A stretch of 6,834 nt of DNA from JAYWAM01 sp043782425 (GCA_043782425.1 JAYWAM010000078.1:1-6834); one strand, 5' to 3'. Shown: positions 1 to 6,016, counted from the stretch's first letter. Notes: generated by a model not told the origin, from the letters alone. Program-made: numbers and translations.

Positions 1-40
1 CCCGCGATATGACTGTTATCGCGGGCAAGCCCGCTCCTAC
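1..40. repeat. REP-type palindromic repeat, probably half of an inverted REP pair
   Basis: Bases 21-40 read GCGGGCAAGCCCGCTCCTAC, whose first 14 bases form a 6-bp stem (GCGGGC/GCCCGC) around AA. This closely resembles the REP core known from Pseudomonas and other Proteobacteria (GTAGGAGC...GCTTGC... on the other strand). Bases 1-9 (CCCGCGATA) are the exact reverse complement of bases 17-25, so the left end looks like the inner edge of a second, inverted REP cut off by the window. The two stems share bases 21-25 and so compete. It lies downstream of the minus-strand TlpA-like gene, a usual place for REPs. Family assignment is by recall of the motif, not by search. Confidence 0.75.
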
Positions 41-77
41 GGATAAGCGAATTTTCACGTTTCAAGCAAGCGCTGTG

Positions 78-94
78 GATGGGTGAAACCCATC
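78..94. terminator. Small hairpin downstream of the TlpA-like gene, possible terminator
   Basis: GATGGGT (78-84) and ACCCATC (88-94) are perfect reverse complements around a 3-base loop. The hairpin starts 8 bases beyond the minus-strand stop codon at 103-105. There is no T-run directly after it on the minus strand; on the plus strand it is followed by a T-rich stretch. It may therefore be an mRNA 3'-end stabiliser or another small dispersed repeat rather than a true intrinsic terminator. The inverted repeat is certain, its function is a guess. Confidence 0.4.
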
Positions 95-102
95 AGCCTT
101 TC

Positions 103-579
103 TTAGCGCTTGAGCAAGTTTTCAAGCAACTCTCGGGTTACGCTACCGGCTTTGTTGTATACCTGCTTGCCGGCCGGATCGTAAAGCAGCGTGGTCGGCA
201 GACCTTTGATTGCGCCGAAATTTTCTTCCGCCTGATTTTCGCCAAGCACCAGCGGATAAGTCATGCCGATTTTTTTTGCGAAATCTTTCACTTTATTGAT
301 GTCGTCGTACTCCAACGCAACCCCCAGAACCAGCGCATCGCCGCTATGCGCCTTGGCGAAGGCCGCCAGATCGGGAATCTCTTTTATACACGGCGGGCAC
401 CAGGTCGCCCAGAAATTCACCACCACCCATTTCCCCTTGAGATCGGCGAGACGATAAGTCTTGCCATCGGCCGCCTGTAGCGTAAAAGCACCAGCCGAAC
501 CTGGGACGATGATCGCAGCAAGAATGAACGCGCTCAGCAAAGCGCCAAAAAAACGCGAGAACCGGTGTAAAGTTTTCAT
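103..579 (-). CDS. TlpA-like thioredoxin-fold protein, exported
   Basis: Predicted 158-residue periplasmic or membrane-anchored thiol-disulfide oxidoreductase of the TlpA/ResA/AhpC-TSA-related group. Residues 1-31 form a signal peptide: basic start (MKTLHR), hydrophobic core (about 12-25) and an A-G-A site before F32. The thioredoxin active site is WCPPC (C61, C64) within the segment NFWATWCPPC, and the cis-proline loop is seen later as GLPTTLLYD. The length suits a single-domain TlpA-like protein. Known family members keep periplasmic thiols reduced, often for cytochrome c maturation; the target here cannot be told because no ccm gene is adjacent. I chose the ATG at 579 because the signal peptide starts there; the frame remains open to an upstream candidate at 654, which would put 25 polar residues before the signal. 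An AGAAGGG lies 15 bases upstream, rather far for a ribosome site. The gene is divergent from the PilZ-like gene. Confidence 0.9.
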   Translation of the reverse strand: MKTLHRFSRFFGALLSAFILAAIIVPGSAGAFTLQAADGKTYRLADLKGKWVVVNFWATWCPPCIKEIPDLAAFAKAHSGDALVLGVALEYDDINKVKDFAKKIGMTYPLVLGENQAEENFGAIKGLPTTLLYDPAGKQVYNKAGSVTRELLENLLKR

Positions 580-671
580 AGAGATAGATAACTGCCCTTC
601 TGTTAGAATTTGTCGATTACCAATGATATGGCCTGTATTTTTATCGCTTGGCAAATCAGGTTGGGGGAAAC
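580..671. promoter_or_regulatory. Divergent intergenic region between the TlpA-like and PilZ-like genes
   Basis: This 92-base, relatively AT-rich gap must hold the promoters of both divergent genes. On the plus strand a weak candidate is TTGTCG (610-615) with TGTATT (634-639) 18 bases downstream, each matching the sigma-70 consensus at four of six positions. No convincing pair is visible on the minus strand. GGGGGAA at 663-669 is the likely ribosome-binding site of the plus-strand gene. No strong operator-like dyad was seen. Confidence 0.3.
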
Positions 672-2252
672 ATGGCCTTAGCTCTTAGTGTACCGACAGC
701 AACACAAAATTCCCCAAAGGGCCTGGAAATTCGTCCGAAACAGGCAAAAACCTGGATTGAATCGCTGCCGCTGACAAAAATCATGGAGTCGGGGCGCCAG
801 GTCTACGAGCATCTGGTCGCGTTAAATCGCGCCAAGATGCCCACTGACGAGCGCCTCGAACTGATGGAAATCTATCATCCGCTGCTCACCACGCTACAGG
901 ATGAGCTGGAGCACATTTACGCCTATAGTCCGCTGCCCCTGCCTGCCAAGCAGCGTGATGCCTATGAGCTGGCGCGCAGCCTTGCCAGCGAAAGCGCCAT
1001 TGGCTACAAGCTGGTTATCGTGGAAAAAACCTCCAAGCTCATCGCTTTCGGCGCCAAGAAAGCGCTGCCTCTGCCGATTCATCGCGCACTCGGATACCTG
1101 CGGCAACTTCTTTTTCAGAGCTACAAGACTTATTACCCGGTGGCCGCCGGTACCTGGCGGGAAATTCACCAGCTTTATGGCTATTGTGAAGAACAAGGCA
1201 TGCTGGCGGAAACACCCGATGCCGAAAACAAAACCAGTATTCAAAATTTGTATCTCGATGTGTTGTTGCTTTCTCTCGCTGATCCGTTTCGCCTGATGCA
1301 GCGTGAAGCGGATAAGGTTCTTGAGTTGCTGGCGCAAAATCGTGGACTTGTCGGCCTCAGCGATCAACGTCCCGAGGGAGTTGATCCGAATCAGTTTTTT
1401 GTGGTTGCGCTCGATTCGGACCGCGCGCCGCGGCTGCTCTCCCAAGCACTGCAAGACCCTGAAGGCCAGGCTCTACGCGCCCTCAATTTAGGCGCGCTGC
1501 TCGAGCGCCTCAAACAGCGCCAGCAAGCCCTGGCTGGCAACCGCGAAGCCCTGGCCAAAAGCCGCGCCACCCACGATAGCGCAGACCTCATCGGTCGTCT
1601 GCTCAGGCTATGGGGAGATCCTCCCAAGCGCCAATTCCGCCGCAACCCGGCTGATTCGAGCGTGGTGTTGTGTAGCGGGATTAAGGCGATCATTTATTTC
1701 GCCGACCTGGCAGAGCAGGAAGACCCTCACGCCGAGGCGCAAGCGATCGACAGCGCCAGGACACTTCCGTTACTGAAAATACCCCAAGATAAAGCCTCGC
1801 AAGCCATCGGCATAGAACAATGGGTGGTGCTCAATCAAAGCGCCAATGGTTTGCGCCTGCATCGCGAGCCCGGCGGTAGCGTCGGTATCACGGTGGGCGA
1901 GGTCATAGGCGTGCGCTTCGCAGACGGACGCGCCTGGAATATCGGCGTGGTGCGCTGGCTCAACATGCTACACAACGACGATCTCGAATTTGGCCTTGAG
2001 CTGATTGCCCCTTGCGCGCGCGCCATACGCATGGAGCCAACTATTGCGAGTAACGGGCGCAAACAGGCCGCGTTACAACTGCCGGCCATGATGCAAGACG
2101 ACGAGACCGAATCACTACTCACCTACCCCGACACCTTCAGCGACCTGCGTGAATTTGCGCTCTCTGATGGCGACGCGACGCGCTACGTACGCGCCACGAC
2201 TTTGGTGGAAAAAACCGCGCGCTTTGATCTGTTCCAGTTCATACCTTCATAG
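672..2252 (+). CDS. Large protein with C-terminal PilZ-like domain, function unknown
   Basis: A 526-residue soluble protein without signal peptide or membrane segments. Residues 1 to about 310 are mostly helical in composition, with no motif I recognise; around 270-300 a Leu/Gln/Lys/Arg-rich stretch (ALLERLKQRQQAL) could form a short coiled coil. From about 320 it looks like a PilZ domain: RQFRR (320-324) fits the RxxxR c-di-GMP-binding motif and NQSANG (388-393) fits (D/N)xSxxG, followed by beta-rich sequence (VGEVIGVRF, WNIGVVRWL, FGLELI). The motifs are about 64 residues apart, farther than in compact PilZ domains, so the fold may carry an insert. About 75 residues follow. I chose the ATG at 672, behind GGGGGAA, over a TTG at 648. 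It is probably a cytoplasmic c-di-GMP effector or sensor, but this is inference. The 3' end overlaps the convergent yihY-like gene by 14 bases. Confidence 0.85.
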   Translation: MALALSVPTATQNSPKGLEIRPKQAKTWIESLPLTKIMESGRQVYEHLVALNRAKMPTDERLELMEIYHPLLTTLQDELEHIYAYSPLPLPAKQRDAYELARSLASESAIGYKLVIVEKTSKLIAFGAKKALPLPIHRALGYLRQLLFQSYKTYYPVAAGTWREIHQLYGYCEEQGMLAETPDAENKTSIQNLYLDVLLLSLADPFRLMQREADKVLELLAQNRGLVGLSDQRPEGVDPNQFFVVALDSDRAPRLLSQALQDPEGQALRALNLGALLERLKQRQQALAGNREALAKSRATHDSADLIGRLLRLWGDPPKRQFRRNPADSSVVLCSGIKAIIYFADLAEQEDPHAEAQAIDSARTLPLLKIPQDKASQAIGIEQWVVLNQSANGLRLHREPGGSVGITVGEVIGVRFADGRAWNIGVVRWLNMLHNDDLEFGLELIAPCARAIRMEPTIASNGRKQAALQLPAMMQDDETESLLTYPDTFSDLREFALSDGDATRYVRATTLVEKTARFDLFQFIPS

Positions 2253-3477
2253 TAGGCGCTTGCTCCTCAGCAGGGCGAAAGACATCACTCAGCCGGCGTT
2301 GCATGCCCGCTTCGAGCGTAGTGCCGATCTCGGCAATCAAGGGCGCCAGTTCACTGCCCTGCTGCCCGCTCAAGCTCTCGCCGGGCAATACAAACAAGCG
2401 GTAGAGGTGCGCGATACTCAGCGTATCGGCTGTCTTGAGCAGGCGGTATTTGGACTGTAACCCCGGCAATTTCTCAACTATCCCATCGTGGCGCAACAAA
2501 TCCAGAATATCCTCGATGCGGTCCAGCGCGATGGGTAATGCCTGCGCCAGTTGCGCGAGCGTAACGACATGCTCCTGGGCATGTGCTGCGACAAAGGCGC
2601 GCATCACCAGCAACCCATCGTGCAAACGCGTTTCCGCCAGGCCGATACGCCGCCACGAAGCACCTTTCCAATAGGCGAGCGTAGCAGTCAGCTCGGCGCC
2701 CAGCAGAATGACTATCCAGGACAGAAAAATCCACAACAGAAAAATTGGGACAGCGGCGAAGGCGCCGTAAACAATGTCGTAGGTAGGCACCATGGCAATA
2801 TAGAGCGCAAAAAAATGCTTCATGGATTCAAACAATAGCGCAGCAAACAGTGCGCCGATCAAGGCATGACGCAGCGGCACATGGCGGCAGGGGACGATAC
2901 GATAAATAAGGAAAAGCGTGATAGTGCTGCCGACAATGGAAAGCAGCTTGAGCAGTACTTGATCGACATAAGGCACGTTTCGTGTGACATCCATCGAAAG
3001 CGATACCAGATAAGACGTTACCGACATGCTCAGGCCGAGCATCAAGGGCGCGAGCGCCAGCAGCAGGATATAAGACAAGACGCTCATCCAGATGGGCCGC
3101 TTGCGCTGCGAACGCCAGATGATATTGAAGGATTTGTCCACCGTGAACAGCATGGAAAGCGCCATGATGAACAGCGCAAACAGTCCAACATAAGTGAGCT
3201 TGGCAGCATTACCGGCAAACTGTTCCATGTAAACGGTGATGATCTTGTAGGCGATCTCCGGCACCAGATTGAGGAGCAGAAAAATCTTGATGTCCGCCAA
3301 GGTTTTTTCAAAGAACGGCAAGGCCGACAGCAAGGCGACCAGGATGGTGAACAACGGCACAAGAGACAGCAGCGTGGTGTAAGTCAGGCTGCCTGCAATC
3401 TGCATGCAGCGATCCTGATTGAAACGCAGCACGACAAAGTGCACGAAACCGCCAAGCCGTTTTAGCAAATCAATCAT
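2239..3477 (-). CDS. yihY: YihY/virulence factor BrkB family inner-membrane protein
   Basis: A 412-residue polytopic membrane protein of the YihY/BrkB family (once misnamed ribonuclease BN). About six membrane segments fill residues 25-263. Family hallmarks are GSLTYTTLLSLVPL (29-42) in the first segment and YDIVYGAFAAVPIFLLW with GAEL at the end of the last (233-263). The remaining ~150 residues are cytoplasmic and look like a small helix-turn-helix or winged-helix module (for example LAQLAQALPIALDRIEDILDLLRHDGIVEK); E. coli YihY, about 290 residues, lacks most of this. The molecular function of the family is not settled. I chose the ATG at 3477, with a weak GAG six bases upstream, over the TTG at 3480. 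The gene ends inside the last codons of the convergent PilZ-like gene, with no terminator between them. Confidence 0.92.
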   Translation of the reverse strand: MIDLLKRLGGFVHFVVLRFNQDRCMQIAGSLTYTTLLSLVPLFTILVALLSALPFFEKTLADIKIFLLLNLVPEIAYKIITVYMEQFAGNAAKLTYVGLFALFIMALSMLFTVDKSFNIIWRSQRKRPIWMSVLSYILLLALAPLMLGLSMSVTSYLVSLSMDVTRNVPYVDQVLLKLLSIVGSTITLFLIYRIVPCRHVPLRHALIGALFAALLFESMKHFFALYIAMVPTYDIVYGAFAAVPIFLLWIFLSWIVILLGAELTATLAYWKGASWRRIGLAETRLHDGLLVMRAFVAAHAQEHVVTLAQLAQALPIALDRIEDILDLLRHDGIVEKLPGLQSKYRLLKTADTLSIAHLYRLFVLPGESLSGQQGSELAPLIAEIGTTLEAGMQRRLSDVFRPAEEQAPTMKV

Positions 3478-3484
3478 CAAGCGC

Positions 3485-3514
3485 TCGTAAAAGAAAAAGC
3501 CCGCCCGCTATAAT
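3485..3514 (+). promoter_or_regulatory. Probable sigma-70 promoter for the DUF2069 gene
   Basis: TATAAT at 3509-3514 matches the -10 consensus at all six positions, in the GC-rich setting (GCTATAAT) common in betaproteobacterial promoters. The -35 region is poor: TCGTAA (3485-3490) at 18 bases spacing matches only three of six. Transcription would start near 3521, next to a run of seven C residues (3525-3531). The same box reads TATTAT (3510-3515) on the minus strand and could also serve yihY. The -10 is clear; direction and use are inferred. Confidence 0.5.
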
Positions 3515-3532
3515 ACCCGCATCGCCCCCCCG

Positions 3533-3585
3533 CTTTTGCCTTTTAATTTTGCCTTTTGCCTTTTAATTTTTGCCTTTTGCCTTTT
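3533..3585. repeat. 20-base tandem repeat in the leader of the DUF2069 gene
   Basis: The unit CTTTTGCCTTTTAATTTTGC occurs at 3533-3552, again at 3553-3573 with one extra T, and as a partial third copy at 3574-3585. Within it lies a shorter heptamer-like period (TTTTGCC). It sits between the probable promoter and the ATG at 3597, so copy-number change would alter leader length. No coding function is apparent. Confidence 0.85.
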
Positions 3586-3596
3586 CCAAACACCGT

Positions 3597-3986
3597 ATGA
3601 CAGCCAACCCAAACCCGCGTCTCATAGCGCTGCTGCATTACCTCAGCATAGCAAGCCTGATTGCGCTCATCGCTTTGTGTCTGGCGTGGGAGGCATGGCT
3701 CGCGCCGCTCAAGGCAGGGGGTTCGGCGCTGATACTGAAGGTCGTGCCGCTGCTGTTTCCGCTGTTTGGCATTTTGCGCGGCAAGCGCTACACCTATCAG
3801 TGGAGTTCGCTGCTGATCTGGTTGTATTTCACCGAGGGCGCGGTGCGCGCCTGGTCCGACACGGGGCTGTCGGCGCAACTCGCAGGAGCGGAAGTCGCGC
3901 TGGCGCTGCTATTTTTTGTCAGCGTCAGCGGCTATGCGCGCCTGTCCCGCTCACCCGCGTTGCCCACCGTAGACCGGCATTCGTAG
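3597..3986 (+). CDS. DUF2069 family small membrane protein
   Basis: A 129-residue inner-membrane protein with about four hydrophobic helices: residues ~8-34 (LIALLHYLSIASLIALIALC), ~43-60 (ALILKVVPLLFPLFGILRG), the segment after YTYQWSS, and AGAEVALALLFFVSVSGY near the end. The stretch RGKRYTYQWSSLLIWLYFTEG, followed by VRAWSD, is the recognisable DUF2069 core. No function is known for the family. In relatives it is, from memory, often next to wrbA and sometimes yihY; here only yihY is nearby, divergently. I chose the ATG at 3597; an in-frame TTG at 3570 lies inside the tandem repeat and is unlikely. No Shine-Dalgarno sequence is visible before the ATG, so translation may be weak. The TAG stop lies within the left arm of the following palindrome. 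Confidence 0.88.
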   Translation: MTANPNPRLIALLHYLSIASLIALIALCLAWEAWLAPLKAGGSALILKVVPLLFPLFGILRGKRYTYQWSSLLIWLYFTEGAVRAWSDTGLSAQLAGAEVALALLFFVSVSGYARLSRSPALPTVDRHS

Positions 3987-4034
3987 GGTGCGCTTGCGCA
4001 CCATCGCCACAACGGTGCGCAAGCACACCCTACG
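3982..4034. repeat. Long palindromic dispersed-type repeat between convergent genes
   Basis: The arms are 3982-4002 (CGTAGGGTGCGCTTGC, then GCACC) and 4014-4034, 21 bases each with one mismatch, around an 11-base loop (ATCGCCACAAC). The GTAGGGTGCG...CGCACCCTAC style is a repeat I recall from many proteobacterial intergenic regions. It supplies the stop codon of the DUF2069 gene (3984-3986) and lies between that gene and the convergent dedA-like gene. It could act as a two-way terminator, but there is no T-run on either side. The rest of the gap, 4035-4087, shows nothing further. Confidence 0.85.
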
Positions 4035-4087
4035 ACGGCGGGGATTCAACGAACCCGTTCTTGCGCGCTGCGGCGCCCCTATTATCT

Positions 4088-4756
4088 CTACGCTTTTTTC
4101 GCCACACCGCGCGTTTTGAAATAACCGATCACGATGGGAAACAGGCTCAGCACAATGACGCCGATGACGATGAATCCCTGCTTTTCCTTGATCCAGGGAA
4201 CGTTGCCGAAAAAATAACCCAGGTAAGTGAGGGTGACGACCCAGGCGAGCGCGCCGGCAACATTAAACAGTGTGAACTTGGCATAGGACATCGCTCCCAG
4301 CCCTGCCACGAAGGGAACGTAAGTTCTGATGATAGGTACGAAACGCGAAACCAGAACCGCTGCGCCGCCATACTTTTCAAAGAAGGCGTGCGTGCGCTCC
4401 AGGTAGGCTGGATTGAGCCAGCGCGAGCGCTGGTCCTTGAAAAAACGTGGGGCGCAGAAGCGCCCGATGGCATAGTTACTCGAGTTGCCCAGTACTGCGG
4501 CAAGTATCAGCAGCACGACGAGTAAATGTACATTCATGCCATCCAGCGCCGCAAGGGTTCCGGCGACAAACAGCAGTGAATCACCAGGCAAAAACGGCGT
4601 CACCACCAGCCCGGTTTCACAAAAAATGATGAGGAACAGGATCACATAGATCCACGCGCCATAGGTGCTGACCAAGATGCTTAAGTGCTGATCGAGATGC
4701 AGCAGGAAATTAAAAAGATAGACGATGAAGTCTACCAGAGGCGCCAGAAATTCCAC
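4088..4756 (-). CDS. DedA family membrane protein, YqjA-like
   Basis: A 222-residue polytopic inner-membrane protein of the DedA (SNARE-associated/VTT) family. Known members are proton-motive-force-linked transporters, some shown to recycle undecaprenyl phosphate or phospholipid to the inner leaflet. Visible hallmarks are CETG (E47), FLPGDSLLF (D59), GNSSNYAIGR (90-99) and SRFVPIIRTYVPFVAG with R138 and R144. These four residues have the same mutual spacing as the essential E39, D51, R130 and R136 reported for E. coli YqjA (about 220 residues), which supports a functional protein. The start is GTG at 4756, with GAAGGG (4763-4768) six bases upstream. The gene begins 18 bases after the secF stop, and its ribosome site lies in that gap, so it is probably the last gene of a secD-secF-dedA transcript. 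The specific substrate cannot be told. Confidence 0.93.
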   Translation of the reverse strand: MEFLAPLVDFIVYLFNFLLHLDQHLSILVSTYGAWIYVILFLIIFCETGLVVTPFLPGDSLLFVAGTLAALDGMNVHLLVVLLILAAVLGNSSNYAIGRFCAPRFFKDQRSRWLNPAYLERTHAFFEKYGGAAVLVSRFVPIIRTYVPFVAGLGAMSYAKFTLFNVAGALAWVVTLTYLGYFFGNVPWIKEKQGFIVIGVIVLSLFPIVIGYFKTRGVAKKA

Positions 4757-4774
4757 TCGCTGCCCTTCGGCCAG

Positions 4775-5797
4775 CTAAGGCGTTTCGGCCTTGAGGTACT
4801 CCGGCTTTTTATCGGCCTTGACGAAATCTTCGCGCGAGGCGCCAAGATATTTTGCCAGCGGGCAAGCCACCAGCACCGAAGAATAAATGCCGAACAGAAT
4901 GCCGATAGTCAGCGCCAACGCAAAATAGAACAGGCTGGGACCGCCAAAAACCAGCATGGCGATCACCATCGTCTCGGTCAGACCGTGGGTGATGATGGTG
5001 CGCGAGATGGTGCCGGTAATGGCGGCGTCAAAAATTTCCGCCGTGGTTGCTTTGCGCATTTTACGGAAGCACTCGCGCGCGCGGTCGAAAACCACCACCG
5101 ACTCGTTCACCGAGTAACCGAGAATCGCCAGCACTGCTGCCAGCACGGGTAGCGAAAACTCCCACTGGAAAAAAGCGAAAAAACCCAGGATGATGACCAC
5201 GTCGTGCAGATTAGCAATGATGGTCGCCACGGCAAAACGCCACTCGAAGCGCAGAGCAAGATAGGCCATGATGAATATACAAACGAACAACAGCGCCAGC
5301 AAACCATCATTGGCGAGCTCCTTGCCGACCTGTCCGCCGACAAATTCGGTTCTCACCAGACTGAGCAAAGCTGTTTTCTTATCCTCTTCTTTGGCCGGGC
5401 AAACCGTCTCTACTGGCAATGAGCGCAACGTGGCTTCATCTGCGCACAATGCCGCCATCACGGCAGCGCTTTGTTTTTGCATCGCCTCGTTCTGGTTTTG
5501 ACCGTCGCTCGCCAGCTTCAGCGGCAGGCGCACCAGTACATCGCGCGAGGTGCCGAAGTTCGTCACCGTCACATCGGTAAGCCCTATCTTGTCGAGCGAT
5601 GCGCGGATACGCGCCGGATCGGCCGCTTGGACATATTTGACTTCCATCACCGTGCCACCGAGAAACTCGATAGACAGGTGCAAGCCCTTGGTGGCAAGAA
5701 AAAATACCGCGAACAGAAAAGTCACCAACGAGATGATGTTGAACACCAGCGCGTGGCGCATGAACGGGATGGTGCGTTTGATTCTGAAAAATTCCAT
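4775..5797 (-). CDS. secF: Protein translocase subunit SecF
   Basis: A 340-residue inner-membrane protein that joins SecD (and YajC) in the SecDF complex, which uses the proton motive force to help SecYEG/SecA export proteins. The first membrane helix is at about 16-35, followed by SIEFLGGT (42-49), a periplasmic domain to about 165, then a five-helix block starting at DGLLALLFVCIFIMAYLALRF. The signature GYSVNESVVVFDR begins at G227, and THGLTETMV and FALALTIGILFGIYSS follow. The usual Asp of the (D)FxGG motif is Glu here (E44). Length is slightly above E. coli SecF (323). The ATG at 5797 has AAGG (5805-5808) seven bases upstream. Orientation and order match the standard secD-secF pair, but the gap to secD is unusually long. 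A dedA-like gene follows closely. Confidence 0.97.
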   Translation of the reverse strand: MEFFRIKRTIPFMRHALVFNIISLVTFLFAVFFLATKGLHLSIEFLGGTVMEVKYVQAADPARIRASLDKIGLTDVTVTNFGTSRDVLVRLPLKLASDGQNQNEAMQKQSAAVMAALCADEATLRSLPVETVCPAKEEDKKTALLSLVRTEFVGGQVGKELANDGLLALLFVCIFIMAYLALRFEWRFAVATIIANLHDVVIILGFFAFFQWEFSLPVLAAVLAILGYSVNESVVVFDRARECFRKMRKATTAEIFDAAITGTISRTIITHGLTETMVIAMLVFGGPSLFYFALALTIGILFGIYSSVLVACPLAKYLGASREDFVKADKKPEYLKAETP

Positions 5798-5818
5798 TTT
5801 TCTACCTTAGTTCGTTAC

Positions 5819-5878
5819 GCAGAGCTGTCCTGCATTTTTAGAGACTCTCAAAAAATTCCTTAGCTGACAACTTATCAG
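5819..5878. promoter_or_regulatory. Three adjacent dyad-symmetric segments upstream of secF
   Basis: Three imperfect palindromes stand almost end to end: 5819-5833 (GCAGAGCTGTCCTGC), 5834-5856 (23 bases centred on GAGACTCTC with flanking T5 and A5 runs, one mismatched pair) and 5864-5878 (CTGACAACTTATCAG, one mismatched pair). They could be operator sites, RNA hairpins in the secF leader, or part of a dispersed repeat. The symmetry is direct observation; any role is guesswork. Confidence 0.35.
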
Positions 5879-5930
5879 TGTCCTTTACTATTGATGCTCC
5901 TAATTCACGACAGTTTCTTGACTCCACCAC
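5838..5930 (-). other. Short open frame next to the GC-rich repeat, possible remnant
   Basis: The minus strand from GTG at 5930 to TAA at 5838 encodes 30 residues ending SIVKDTDKLSAKEFFESL, a protein-like composition in an AT-rich stretch. The frame stays open upstream through the GC-rich repeat and into the end of secD, but without an ATG, and no ribosome site precedes the GTG. It may be a gene remnant, the edge of a mobile or dispersed element, or chance. I do not recognise a family with confidence. Confidence 0.2.
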
Positions 5931-5931
5931 C

Positions 5932-6016
5932 CCCTCACCCCGGCCCTCTCCGCCGTCCCGGTGGAGAGGGAGAAAACCCCCTCTCCCGCTTGGGCGGGAG
6001 AGGGCTGGGGTGAGGG
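5932..6016. repeat. GC-rich palindromic repeat with three-way-junction fold
   Basis: The outer arms CCCTCACCCCGGCCCTCTCC (5932-5951) and 5997-6016 are complementary with a single G-T pair. Two inner hairpins exist: 5944-5970 (CCCTCTCC/GGAGAGGG with extra pairs, loop GTCCC) and 5979-6004 (CCCTCTCCCGC/GCGGGAGAGGG, loop TTGG). The first 12 bases of the outer arms can stay paired (5932-5943 with 6005-6016) while both hairpins form, giving a Y shape. The CCCTCACCCC...CCCTCTCC motif is a common dispersed repeat in proteobacterial genomes. No target-site duplication is evident at the edges. Confidence 0.88.

Noticed and set aside
1..100. CRISPR-like short repeats at the left edge
   Set aside because: Only palindromic REP-type arms are present; there is no regular direct repeat with unique spacers.
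648..671. Upstream TTG start for the PilZ-like protein
   Set aside because: The ATG at 672 follows directly behind GGGGGAA, whereas the TTG has no ribosome-binding sequence.
894..1454. 186-residue minus-strand frame opposite the PilZ-like gene
   Set aside because: A shadow of the plus-strand gene, with no start signal and no family resemblance.
2866..3465. 199-residue open frame on the plus strand opposite yihY
   Set aside because: It is the antisense of a clear membrane protein gene; its composition is rich in Gln, Arg, His and Asp as expected for the complement of hydrophobic codons, and it has no recognisable motif.
3533..3585. Tandem repeat considered as CRISPR or as origin iterons
   Set aside because: Copies are directly adjacent without spacers, AT/GC pattern is a simple-sequence repeat, and there is no replication gene or DnaA-box cluster nearby.
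3536..4525. 329-residue open frame on the plus strand
   Set aside because: It starts in the tandem repeat, runs out of frame through the DUF2069 gene and palindrome and then antisense through dedA; no domain or ribosome site.
4685..5152. 155-residue plus-strand frame across the dedA-secF junction
   Set aside because: Antisense to two well-recognised genes; Gln/Arg/His-rich composition typical of shadows.
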